NCBI RefSeq assembly: GCF_002288925.2
Contig: NW_022098001.1
Location: 4,736,163-4,800,162 of the forward strand
DNA: 64,000 bases
From: Delphinapterus leucas
Taxonomy: Eukaryota; Chordata; Mammalia; Artiodactyla; Monodontidae
Direction of reading: 5' to 3'
Part shown: in pieces, positions 44,923 through 55,544 of the stretch
Numbering within the stretch: the stretch's first letter is position 1
Layout: every line of letters starts with the position of its first letter
Notes under the pieces: generated by a model
The model's input: only the letters and a program-made list of their open reading frames with translations
What the model was told of the DNA's origin: nothing
Databases searched by the model: none
Program-made: the position numbers and the translations under genes

Positions 44923-45157
44923 TATCCAATCTACTCTTTTGTGTGTGTGTGTGGTACGCGGGCCTCTCACTGTTGTGGCCTCTCCCATTGCGGACACAGG
45001 CTCTGGATGCGCAGGCTCAGCAGCCATGGCTCACGGGCCCAGCCTCTCCGCAGCATGTGGGATCTTCCCGGTCCGGGGCATGAACCCGTGTCCCCTGCAT
45101 CGGCAGGCGGACTCTCAACCACTGAGCCACCACGGAAGCCCTATCCAATCTATTCTT
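44923..45157 (-). mobile_element. CHR-2 SINE with a (GT)n tail, antisense
   Basis: SINE body at 44939-45141: a gtgtgtgtgtgtgg run, then tacgcgggcctctcactg, ggacacaggctctggatgc, agccatggctcacgggccc, catgaacccgtgtcccc and gagccaccacggaagcc. The flanking 16-mers tatccaatctactctt (44923-44938) and tatccaatctattctt (45142-45157) differ at one position. The usual poly(A) tail is replaced by an alternating GT (CA in sense) run. Confidence 0.93.
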
Positions 45158-45300
45158 AATGAGACTTAGCCTGTTCTTTCTTTGCAAGAATTATAGACAT
45201 GATATTAATTTTCTTTTGCATGTTTCCTGGGGTACAAGTGCAAGAATTTCTTAGGGGTGTGCATCTAATAAAGGAATTGTTGGATCATAAGATATAATGA

Positions 45301-45790
45301 ATGGCTAAAGCAACTCCAGGATGAAGTTGCCATTAAATAACATGGGGAAGGCTCTGGCAGAGATGGTATTTGGGGGAAATTCAGAAGTTCAGTTTTGTGC
45401 ATGCTAATTTTGAGGTATTTTCAAAATGACTTCTAAGAGAGAAAAACAAGTGAGTGTTTTGTAAACAAATCCGGAGTTTGTGAGAGAGGTTATAGCTAGA
45501 GATACAAATTTGAGAGTTGTATCAATCAGGAAGATTTCAAGAGGAGTTTAATAAAAGTACTATTTTAAAAAGAAGTTGATAATGTTTGGGGAAACTAAAA
45601 GGTATACTTAAGTATCCAGATGACAAACTAACAATAAACCACTATGAACCCCTAGGCTGAAGGGAAAAGGAAAGGGAGCAGCTACTAGAACCCTGAAGAA
45701 AGACATGCTTTCCTATCTTTGTATATATCTACTTTATCTTTCTCTATTTCATGGCTCGTGGTTTTATTTTTTAATTTTTAAAAAAATTAA
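45301..45790. other. Unassigned sequence
   Basis: No supported gene or named repeat. Confidence 0.35.
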
Positions 45791-48700
45791 CAATAATTTT
45801 ATTTGTTTACTTTCATCTGTGTGAGCAAATTATTTTCTTTTGTTTGCCACTGGTTGTTTAATTTATTGATTTATTTTATACAGCAGGTTCTTATTAGTTA
45901 TCTATTTTATACACATTAATGTATATATGTAAATCCCAATCTCCCAATTCATCCCACCACCACTAATCCCCACCTTCTTTCCCCCTTTGGTGTCCATACG
46001 TTTGTTCTCTACATCTGTGTCTCTATTTCTGCCTTGCAAACTGGTTCATCTGTACCATTTTTCTATATTCCACATATATGCATTAATATTTGATATTTGT
46101 TTTTCTCTTTCTGACTTACTTCATTCTGTATGACAGTCTCTGGGTCCATCCACATCTCTACAAATGACCCAATTTCATTGCTTTTTATGGCTGAGTAATA
46201 TTCCATTATACGTATATATGTACCACATCTTCTTTATCCATTTGTCTGTCGATGGACATTTAGGTTGCGTCCATGACATGGCTATTGTAAATAGTGCTGA
46301 AATGAACATTGGGGTGCATGTGTCTGTTTGAATTATGGTTTTCTCTGGGTATATGCCCAATAGTGGGATTGCTGGGCCATCCTATATGGTAATTCTATTT
46401 TTCGCTTTTTAAGGAACCTCCATACTGTCCTCCATAGTGGCTGTCTCAATTTACGTTCCCACCAACAGTGCAAGAGGGTTCTGTTTTCTCCATACCCTCT
46501 CCAGCGTTTGTTGTTTGTAGATTTTCTGATGATGCCCATTCTAACGGTGTGAGGTGTGAGTTTTGATTGTAGTTTTGATTTACATTTCTCTAATAATTAG
46601 TGATGTTGAGAAGCTTATCATGTGCCTCTTGGCCATCTATATGTCTTCTTTGGAGAAAAGTCTATTTAAGTCCATTTTTTAATTAGGTTGTTTATTTTTT
46701 TTTTTATGTTGAGCTGCATTAACTTTATCTATTTTGGAGATTAATCCTTTGTCCGTTGATTCATTTGCAAATGTTTTCTCTCATTCTGAGGGTTGTCTTT
46801 TCATCGTGTTTATAGTTTCCTTTGCTGTGCAAAAGGTTTTAAGTTTCATTAGGTCCCATTTGTTTATTTTTGTTCTTATTTCCATTTCTCTAGGAGATGG
46901 GTCAAAAAGGATCTTGCTGTGATTTATGTCATAGAGTGTTCTGTTCTGCCTATGTTTTCCTCTAAGAGTTTTAGAGTGTCTGGCCTTGCATTTAGGCCTC
47001 TAATCCATTTTGAGTTCATTTTTGTGTATGGTGTTAGGGAGTGTTCTAACTTCATTCTTTTACATGTAGCTGTCCAGTTTTCCCAACACCACTTATTGAA
47101 GAGGCTGTTTTTTCTCCATTGTATATTCTTGCCTCCTTTATCAAAGATAAGGTGAACATATGTGTGTGGGTTTACCTCTGGGCTTTCTATCCTGTTCCAC
47201 TGATCTATATTTCTGTTTTTGTGCCAGTAACATACTGTCTTTATTACTGTAGCTTTGTAGTATTGTTTGAAGTCTGGGAGCCTGATTCCTCCAGCTCCTT
47301 TTTTTTCCCTCAAGACTGCTTTGGCTATTCGGGGTCTTTTCTGTTTCCATACAAATTGTGAAATTATTTTGTTCTAGTTCTGTGAAAAATGCCACTGGTA
47401 GTTTCATAGGGATTGCATTGAATCATTAGATTGCTTTGGGTAGTATAGTCATTTTTGCAATGTTGATTCTTGCAATCCAAGAACATGGTATATCTCTCCA
47501 TCTGTTTGTATCTTTAATTTCTTTCATCAGTGTCTTACAGTTTTCTGTATACAGGTCTTTTGTCTCCTTAGGTAGGTTTATTACTAGGCATTTTATTCTT
47601 TTTTTTGCAATCATAAATGGGAGTGTTTCCTTAATTTCTCTTTCAGATTTTTCATCATTCATGTATAGGAATGCAAATGATTTCTGTGCATTAATTTTGT
47701 ATCCTGCTAGTTTATCAAATTTGTTGATTAGCTCTAGTAGTTTTCTGGTAGCATCTTTAGGATTCTCTATGTATAGTACCGTGTCATCTGCAAACAGTGA
47801 CAGATTTACTTCTTCTTTTCTTATTAGGATTCCTTTTATTTCTTTTTCTTCTCTGATTGCCGTGGCTAAAACTTCCAAAACTTTGTTGAATAATAGTGGT
47901 GAGAGTGGACAACCTTGTCTTTTTCCTGATCTTAAATGAAATGGTTTCAGTTTTTCACCATTGAGAAAAATGTTGGCTGTGGGTTTGTCATATATGGCCT
48001 CTATTATGTTGAGGTAATTTCCCTCTATGCCTACTTTCTGGAGGGTTTTTGTCATAAATGGTTGTTGAATTTTGTCAGAAGTTTTCTCTGCATCTATTGA
48101 GATGATCATTTGGTTTTTCTTCTATAATTGTTAATATGGTGTATCACCTTGATTGATTTGCATATATTGAAGAATCCTTGCATTTCTGGGACAAACCCCA
48201 CTTGATCATGGTGTATAATCCTATTAATGTGCTGTTGGATTCTGTTTGCTACTATTTTGTTGAGGATTTTTACATCTATGTTCATCAGTCATATTGGCCT
48301 GGCCTGTAGTTTTCTTTCTTTGTGACATCTTTGTCTGGTTTTGGTACCAGGGTGATGGTGGCCTCGTAGAATGAGTTTGGGAGTGTTCCTCCCTCTGCTG
48401 TATTTTGGAAGAGTTTGACAGGGATAGGTGTTAGCTCTCCTCTAAATGTTTGATAGAATTCGCCTGTGAAGCCATCTGGTTCTGGGCTTTTGTTTGTTGG
48501 AAGATTTTTAATCACAGTCTCAATTTCAGTGCTTGTGATTGGTCTGTTTAAATTTTCTATTTCCTCCTGGTTCAGTCTTGGCAGGTTGTGCTTTTCTAGG
48601 AATTTGTCCATTTCTTCCAGGTTGTCCATTTTGTTGGCATACAGTTGCTTGTAGTAGTCTCTCATGATCCTTTGTATTTCTGCAGTGTCAGTTGTTACTT

Positions 48701-49338
48701 CTCCTTTTTCATTTCTAATTCTATTAAGTCTTTTCCTTTTTTTTCCTTGATGAGTCTGGCTAATGGTTTATCAATTTTGTTTATCTTCTCAAAGAACCAG
48801 CTTTTACTTTTATTGATCTTTGCTATTGTTTCCTTCATTTCTTTTTCATGATTTCTTATCTGATCTTTATGATTTCTTTCCTTCTGCTCACTTTGGGTTT
48901 TTTTGTTCTTCTTTCTCTAATAGCTTGAGATGTAAGGTTAGGTTGTTTAGTTGGTATGTTTCTTGTTTCTTAAGGTCGGATTGTATTGCTATAAATTTCC
49001 CTCTTAGAACTGCTTTTGCCGCATCCCATAGGTTTTGGGTCATCGTGTTTCATTGTCATTTGTTTCTAGGTATTTTTTGATTTCCCCTTTGATTTCTTCA
49101 CTGATCTCTTGGTTATTTAGTAGTGTATTGTTTAGCATCCGTGTGTTTGTATTTTTTACAGATTTTTTTCCTATAATTGATATCTAGTCTCATAGCACTG
49201 TGGTCGGAAAACATACTTGATACGATTTCAGTTTTCTTAAATTTACCGAGGCTTGATTTGTGACCCAAGATATGTTCTATCCTGGAAAATGTTCCATGAA
49301 CACTTGAGAAGAAAGTATATTCTGTTGTTTTTGGCTGG
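45791..49338 (-). mobile_element. LINE-1, 5'-truncated (about 3.5 kb), antisense
   Basis: Antisense cetartiodactyl L1 from its 3' UTR (ttttatacagcaggttctta near 45876) through late ORF2 (46539-46333, 46360-46175), central ORF2 (47407-46924) and RT (48665-47426) to the endonuclease end at about 49338. The left tail carries no clean poly(A). It is the best-preserved ORF2 in the window. 5' truncation in the endonuclease domain is the usual outcome of incomplete reverse transcription. Confidence 0.92.
47426..48109 (-). pseudogene. L1 ORF2 reverse transcriptase block, open for 227 codons
   Basis: This continuous frame covers the heart of the L1 reverse transcriptase. It starts at [20 protein letters not shown], runs through [16 protein letters not shown] to the catalytic FADD (47794-47783, followed by [11 protein letters not shown]), and ends near KMTILPKAI. 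Upstream, the RT fingers continue in another frame at 48665-48285 (GFTGEFYQ), and downstream at 47407-46924. It is therefore a fragment of a broken ORF2 and not a separate gene. In this block the change AFDKIQ to TSDKIQ, just after the first catalytic aspartate region, is notable. An isolated RT core without endonuclease has no known role. Confidence 0.85.
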
Positions 49339-49599
49339 AAAGCTAATCAATGAATTTGGTAAAGTAGCAGGATGCAAAGTTAATACCCAATAACAAATTC
49401 AAAATTAATACCCAATAACAAATTCAAAAAAATATCCTCACAAAATCAAAATAAAGTTGCCATCAGACAAAAAAATTCAGAGAATTAGATGCTAGCAGAT
49501 CTGCACTAGAAGAAATACTAAAGAAAAGTACTTCAGGCTGAATAAAATGTTGCCAGGGAAGGGAATCTACGTGTTAGAAACATGAAAAACCAGAAAGCG

Positions 49600-49630
<31 letters not shown>

Positions 49631-50177
49631 TTATTTATTTATTTATATGTATTTGGGAAAATATATGATGGCTTACTGTTTAAAGCAATAAGACTAATAA
49701 TCTCTTGTCAAGCCTAAAAATTAAAGAAGTAAAATATATGACAATAGTCCAAATGTTGATGAAATGGTAAATAGACTTAAACTTTTATTATTTTCTCTTT
49801 TTTTGTCTAAGATATGGTAAAAATACAGATTAATGAAAGTTTTTAATGAATTAAGGTTGGACTCAGTAATTTCTAGAGAAATAACTAAAGATATATAAAA
49901 TAAAAACAAAAGATAAGAAGAAACGTAATATCAGAAATGAAGTGGAATAATAAAAATAATGATTATTTTAGAAGGGCAAGAAAGAAGGGAGAGAAGAACA
50001 AAGAACAGATTGTTTAAATTTAAAAAAAATTCAGCAAGATGATAGAATAAGTCCCAAGTATATTAGTGATTACATTAAATGTTTATTGACTAAACACTCC
50101 GATAAAAACACAAAGACTACCACCGTAGATTTTTTGATGAGATGCATCCATATTTCATTTACAAGAAATACTCTTTA
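49339..50177 (+). mobile_element. Old LINE-1 pieces, sense
   Basis: Starts with a 40-base ORF2-like phrase (ctaatcaatgaatttggtaa) in sense orientation. A 25-bp unit beginning ttaatacccaataac is then repeated twice (about 49379-49429). An ORF1-end-like segment follows (agcagatctgcactagaag, cttcaggctgaataaaatg, 49490-49550), then inter-ORF L1M sequence to 50177. It is highly decayed. It is interrupted at 50178 and seems to resume near 50790. Confidence 0.55.
49600..49648. repeat. (TA)n/(TTTA)n microsatellite
   Basis: An alternating TA run followed by several TTTA units. Confidence 0.93.
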
Positions 50178-50785
50178 AATTACAATAGCCAGGACGTGGA
50201 AGCAACCTATGTGTCCATCAACAGATGAATGGATAAAGAAGATGTGGCACATATATACAATGGAATATTACACAGCCATAAAAAGGAATGAAACTGAGTT
50301 ATTTGTAGTCAGGTGGGTGGACCTAGAGACTGTCATACAGAGTGAAGTAAGTCAGAAAGAGAAAAACAAATACCGTATGCTAACATATATATGGAATGTA
50401 AAAAAAAAAATAATAAGTGGTCAGAAGAACCAGGGGCAAGACTGGAATAAAGATGCAGACCTACTAGAGAATGGACTTGAGGATACGGCGAGGGGGAAGG
50501 GTAAGCTGGGACAAAGTGAGAGAGTGGCATGGACATATATACACTACCGAACGTATAATAGATAGCTAGTGGGAAGCAGCCGCGTAGCACAGGGAGATCA
50601 GCTCGGTGCTTTGTGACCACCTAGGAGGTGGGATAGGGAGGGTGGGAGGGAGGGACATGCAAGAGGGAAGAGATATGGGGACATATGTATATTTATAACT
50701 GATACACTTTGTTATAAAGCAGAAACTGACACACCATTGTAAAGCAATTATACTCTAATAAAGACGTTAAAAAATATATATATAT
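50178..50785 (+). mobile_element. LINE-1 3' end, sense, well preserved
   Basis: The late ORF2 frame is open at 50209-50565 (CPSTDEWIKKMWHIYTMEYY, then LFVVRWVDLETVIQSEVSQ and KNKYRMLTYIWN). The 3' UTR follows with tagctagtgggaagcagccg, a G-rich tract and tatactctaataaagacg. It is similar to the youngest L1 at 17733-24256 (3' UTR there at 17733-18100). It is a 5'-truncated recent-type insertion. No clear target-site duplication was found. Confidence 0.92.
50630..50654 (+). other. G-quadruplex motif in L1 3' UTR
   Basis: Six runs of three G residues separated by one to three bases between 50630 and 50654 (ggg-ata-ggg-a-ggg-t-ggg-a-ggg-a-ggg). This fits the G-quadruplex rule comfortably. L1 3' UTRs in several mammals are known to keep such a tract. 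Confidence 0.88.
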
Positions 50786-51470
50786 AAATATAGATATGTT
50801 GAAAGGTAACTTATGGAAAAGGTGACACTTAGGGAAAGTAACAATTCTAAATTAGTGTGTGCACTTGAAAACAACTTCAAAATACATAAATTAAAAGTCA
50901 ACAGAATTAAAAGGATACAATCTAAAATCTTAGAGCTTTTAGCATGATTCTCTCAATAACTGACAGAACTGGCAGACAACAAAAGGAGCAAGAATATGAA
51001 TGTTTTGAGCAATACCAGTAGCAAACTTGACCTAACTGACATTTCTAAATACTGCGTCTAGTAATTTCAGAATATACATCTTTTTCACCTGAATGTGAAA
51101 CATTTTTCAAAATAGGTCCTAGAGCAATTAAGCAAGCCTTACACATATCAAACCTTGATATAGTGTGTATTTTCCTGTCATTGTGGAAATTAATTAGAGC
51201 TTAAATTACAGAAAAACAGCCATTAGAAAATGAAAATTGGGGAACCGCAAATATATTAAAAGCAACAATAAATTCCGGAATACTATGAAACAATGTCTTC
51301 ACTTCACAGTGCTGATAGTGAAAATTAGAATTTTATAACCAATATTTGTTCAAGAATGAGAATAAAATAAAAGCATTTTTAGAAAAGAAATTGGAATTCT
51401 AAAGGGTGCACATTAAAAGGAAGGAAAAATTGTTCTTGAAGAAAGAACTTATGCAAAAAAAAAAAAGATG
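50786..51470 (+). mobile_element. Old LINE-1 fragment, sense
   Basis: Decayed L1M-like sequence: tcaataactgacagaactgg and acttgacctaactgacattt resemble the endonuclease region. Toward 51340-51440, ttgttcaagaatgagaataa resembles an ORF1 end, so the order of parts is disturbed. An A run occurs at about 51456-51467. Confidence 0.5.
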
Positions 51471-51929
51471 AACAATGAACTGGGCCATTTTAATCTGTAG
51501 GATTATACTGTTCAGTACTGGATATTTTCTTGTATTATTTCCTTGTTAATTTCCTCTCTTCTATTTACTCTTTCTTTCTGGAACTCATTCTTTTGATGTT
51601 TACCTTCCTGGCTAGATTCTTTAATATTATTCTCCTTTTTTTCTCTTTTCCTCCCACATTTCTGCCTTTTGTTCTACTTTCTTAGAGATTTCCTCAACTT
51701 TCTTCTCCAATTTTCCAAATTTTCTATTTATTTTAAAAGATGTCTGCTATTTCATTATTAATTTTCATTATCCTTTTTTTCCTGTGAATTTTTTTCTTCT
51801 TTTGTGAGTATAGAATCCTATTCTTATGAAATAAATGCAATATCTTGTCTTATATCTCTAAGAATTTTAAACTTGTATTTTTCTGTTTCTGGCACTGTCC
51901 CATGTTAACTGCTTTCCTTTATTTGTTCA
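51471..51929. other. Unassigned pyrimidine-rich sequence
   Basis: T/C-rich with phrases such as agagatttcctcaactttct that recall an old interspersed repeat I cannot name. No frame supported. Confidence 0.35.
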
Positions 51930-52110
51930 TTAAAAATATTATATATGTTATACTATTTAATGACTAAACATCTTTTGCTTGTCTTCCTCTCCTAGAATTT
52001 AAGTTCTGTAAGGACTGGGATTGTTGTCTGTTCTATTCCCTTCTGTATCTGCAGCATACATAACACTGCCTACTACATAGTAGGGGTCTTTTGCTCAGGT
52101 GAATGAAGAT
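51930..52110 (+). mobile_element. LINE-2 3' end, sense
   Basis: ctagaatttaagttctgtaa, ggactgggattgttgtctg and actgcctactacatagtagg are L2 3' terminal phrases. Confidence 0.75.
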
Positions 52111-55100
52111 CTACTGTTAGACTGTGTGAGGTGGGAGAGGTGATTTGAGAGGTGTAATTGTATACTTTCAATCTATTTCTTTAATTTCAGGTCTACCTCA
52201 TACCATCTATCTTCCGAGAATCTCTTGCCTCCAATTTTTACAGCTTTTCCAAATTTCTGCCCTTGCTTTTTGGCAAGGCACTTAGTTTTCATCTTTCTGT
52301 GATTTGCTATGTCAGTTATCACTCATCCATCTGCTTTATGTCACTTAGACTTTTGTCATCAACTTTCATGTGCTCTCATCACCTCTTTGTACCCTTTGGT
52401 CCTTGCAGGCTGAAACCTCATTTTAGTGGGTTTGTGATGAAATCAGAGAAAAACAGTCATGCTTAATACTCCATAAATTTACTGGAATCCTTCCCTGGAC
52501 TTTAAATCCAAATTTATGGAGAATAGTCAAGTATTACAACAAAACTGTCCTTGGCTAAATCTCTGAGAGAAAAGCTAGTAGGATAAATGTGATATAGAAT
52601 TAATTTAAGAATCATATATAGGTTAAGCTGCATCAAATTCAAGGAGTAGTATGAGATGTGCATGGCTTCCCTGATCATGCATAAAGAGTTATGTTCCATG
52701 GTTCAAAATCATGGGTAGAAACTAAGAGAATCAGTTGCAGAGATATTAGTAATAATTATTGTTATTAATGAAATTATATAAATATATTTCAACTATGTAT
52801 TTAAATAAGTCCTGAAATATACATAAACTTAATTAACTTCCTCAAATATATATAATACACACTACATTCTATAAAGTATATAAAAAGGAAGAATTTTTTT
52901 CCCAGTGAAATAAAAACATTTCAAACACATAAAATTAGATCTTAGGTCGTTAGGCAGTGCAACTAAGATTTTGTTCAATATGCTGTGTTATGTCAGAAAG
53001 GGAGCTGTGAATTAAATCAAGGTCTTTTGATTTAACATTTTTTCCAGTTATTTTCCTCCAAAATTATCCTTATCATCAAATCAAAATTCTGTATATGCTT
53101 TGTTGACAACTACATTATTTTAGTAGATTGTGCCTCAAAGCAACTGCTATCTTGGTAATAGGCTTCATTTTACATAGACTATATACAGCAAGTAGGACAG
53201 AAAGTCTGCATCCTATTCAGATGGGAACAGTAACCTAAAGATAAAATGAAGCAATTAAATCAATGGAAAAAATATTAAGTAACAGAATAAAAGGAGAAGA
53301 AATCTCTGACATTAAGAAAAATGTACCCCTGTCATAAAATGTCTTTTGGATTTCATGTTTGGGCACTGAGTCCAAGAGAGACAATTACATTCATAAGAAG
53401 ATTTATCCAAGCCAAAAGTACCCAGGAACAGAAGCAGACCAAAGCCAGGAGGAAACTCCCAGCTGAGGTGAGCTGGCCAAGTTCAGGAAAAGAAAACAGA
53501 GCTCGAGATTCTGACAAATCCAAAGGGAGGGTGGCATAGAAAATACATGTGGAAAACTTTAGAGAAACAACAGACTGGTGAGAGACTCAAAAAAAGAAAA
53601 AAAGGCCTAAGTTGAAGAACTATGCATTCTATGAACATAGGGCCATATGAGGAAGTCTACTTTGATGCCTGCTTTGTAGAACTGATCATAGAAATTAGTG
53701 GTGAAGTGGGAGTCTTGAAAATAATTTAGTTCCTTACTTTAATTCTGCAAGCAAGTGTAACTTGAGTGTATAGCTCCAAATCCTTTACCTTCAAGAAGTT
53801 CATTCAGTGTTTTGGAGAAAGCATTATTTTTTTTTCTTTTCATGCATTGATTGTCTTCAGTTGTTTGACTTCTGTATCTCTCCACTCCACCATGGACCTG
53901 TTTAGGTAGCTGGTAGTCACTTCTTGGAACAATGCAAACCACAGAGAGTAGCACAGTACATTGGTAGCTACTATTCCATTTGCTGCCCTAGACTAAGATT
54001 GAACACCCACTCTTTCTTTGTTTTCCATTAAGCATCACCAACAGAAGGCTGTCCTATGTAACAGACCTGCTACAGACATCGGGAATGAATATAATGAAAA
54101 ACACAAAAAATTCATATTAATTATCAGTGTTTTTACAGATGAAGCTTATAATGAAAAGCAACATTTACCTGATTCACACCTCCCCTTCTTAGTCTCACTT
54201 CCATGAAGCAAAATCTTCTAAATACAGTATTTTATTTAAAAAATCTTCTAATTACCTCAACTTTAAATATGAATAATTGATTAATATATTATCTATTGAT
54301 GACCAAACATTAAAGAGAGAATTTATTTACAAAGCCCACCCCCTTTCTACTTTTATCTCATTTTTTGGTTTTTACTATTTATTTTCTCTATTGTTTATCT
54401 TTAAATAATAAATTTAGTAGCATAACATTTATAAATATTATCCATTGTGCTTGTCTCCCAAATCGTTAATGCCTTGCCCCATACTCTGTCTGACTCAGTG
54501 TTATTCATCGCCTCTGGGATATTCATTTCATAAGGAAAAGTACAAAAGAACATGGAGAGAACAAAAAAGACAAATTCTTGGCTTCAAGTTTTATCACAAC
54601 GAAGACAACTAAGGCTTTTAACTGGCAAGATCTGTGAGTTTTGGAACTCCAAGATGGAAATGTTCAAAGAAACAGAAGATAGAGTTTATGCGGAAGTAGA
54701 ATAGAGAGGGTCAGACTTCGCTGCCCCTCTTTGGGTAAACAAAGAGGTTCATCACTGACAAGAAAGCTTCAACGCTTATTCTTAAATCAGAGGCCACAAA
54801 CTCTCAGAGCATGGACAAGATTTGTTTTGTCTGAAAGTTCAGTTTACAGAAGAAGGAAGAGGAGAAAGAGAAAGAAGGAGGAGGGAGGAAAAAGAAGAGG
54901 AAGAAAGAATTTGCATGTTACAGATTATACCACTTACTATAATCTGATTCCCACTAACATAGCAAGGCCACCAACTTCAAGTTTCCATGTTTCAACAATT
55001 TTAGACAGTGTCTCTTCACTATACACCATGTCAGAGATATTGAGCTCTTACAATTCTTTTCACCTCATCTTTCCCTTTCAACTTCGCAACATGTTGTCCA

Positions 55101-55544
55101 CTGAAAATTTTACACTGTGAAGTTGAAATTTTTACCTTCTTCTTCCTGATATTGTCTTCTATGTTATGTCCATAAGTTAAATCTGTAAGTTGAAAATCAA
55201 CAAATAATTACATTATTAAGACTCTAATAGATTTTAGTGCACAATTAGTGTACAAAATTTAGTTCCTTTACTATTGATTCAATAGCAGGGTTCTCAAGCA
55301 AAGCAAGGAGAATAATCCTAATAAAAAGATGAAATGGATTTTTCTATACTTCATAGTTTTTGCACTAATTTACTTTGATTTGCTTAACATTTGGACCATC
55401 AATTTACTATACATTTTTATTGTTTTTCCAGAATGTCTGATTACTTGTTATTACTTTCATGTTTTTTGTTGTTTGGGAAATAATTGACCTTAGTCACCAT
55501 GTCAGTCACATCAAGCAGCTCTTTTATCTCTTTATTACTTGCTT
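52111..55544. other. Unassigned 3.4 kb stretch
   Basis: The longest stretch in the right half without a recognised repeat. Open frames are all under 130 codons and without domains. A purine-rich GAA/GGA tract lies at 54848-54905. Sequence around 53340-53570 and 54540-54830 is less AT-rich than its surroundings, but I find no splice pattern or motif. Confidence 0.35.
54848..54905. repeat. Purine-rich (GAA/GGA) tract
   Basis: Almost uninterrupted A/G for about 55 bases. It produces the basic, lysine/arginine-rich part of a spurious frame at 54731-55120. Confidence 0.85.

Larger units (their letters stand above)
44150..45300 (-). mobile_element. Old LINE-1 (L1M-like) 3' UTR, antisense, host of two SINEs
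   Basis: Once the SINEs at 44326-44629 and 44939-45141 are removed, the remainder reads as an antisense L1M 3' UTR: tgtatactattccatctgt, gcatgtttcctggggtac and ttgttggatcataagatat. It has no open frame. Confidence 0.6.

Noticed and set aside
44260..45169. Frames of 70-108 codons on both strands across the SINEs
   Set aside because: They are translations of CHR SINE bodies and recur at 11054-11399 and 62209-62562. SINEs are non-coding.
47436..47939. 167-codon plus frame with apparent membrane segments
   Set aside because: Antisense to L1 RT in the L1 at 45791-49338, and equivalent to the rejected frame at 19605-20150.
54731..55120. 129-codon plus frame with an arginine/lysine-rich middle that resembles a nuclear protein
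   Set aside because: The basic stretch is the purine tract at 54848-54905. There is no conserved domain and no gene context.
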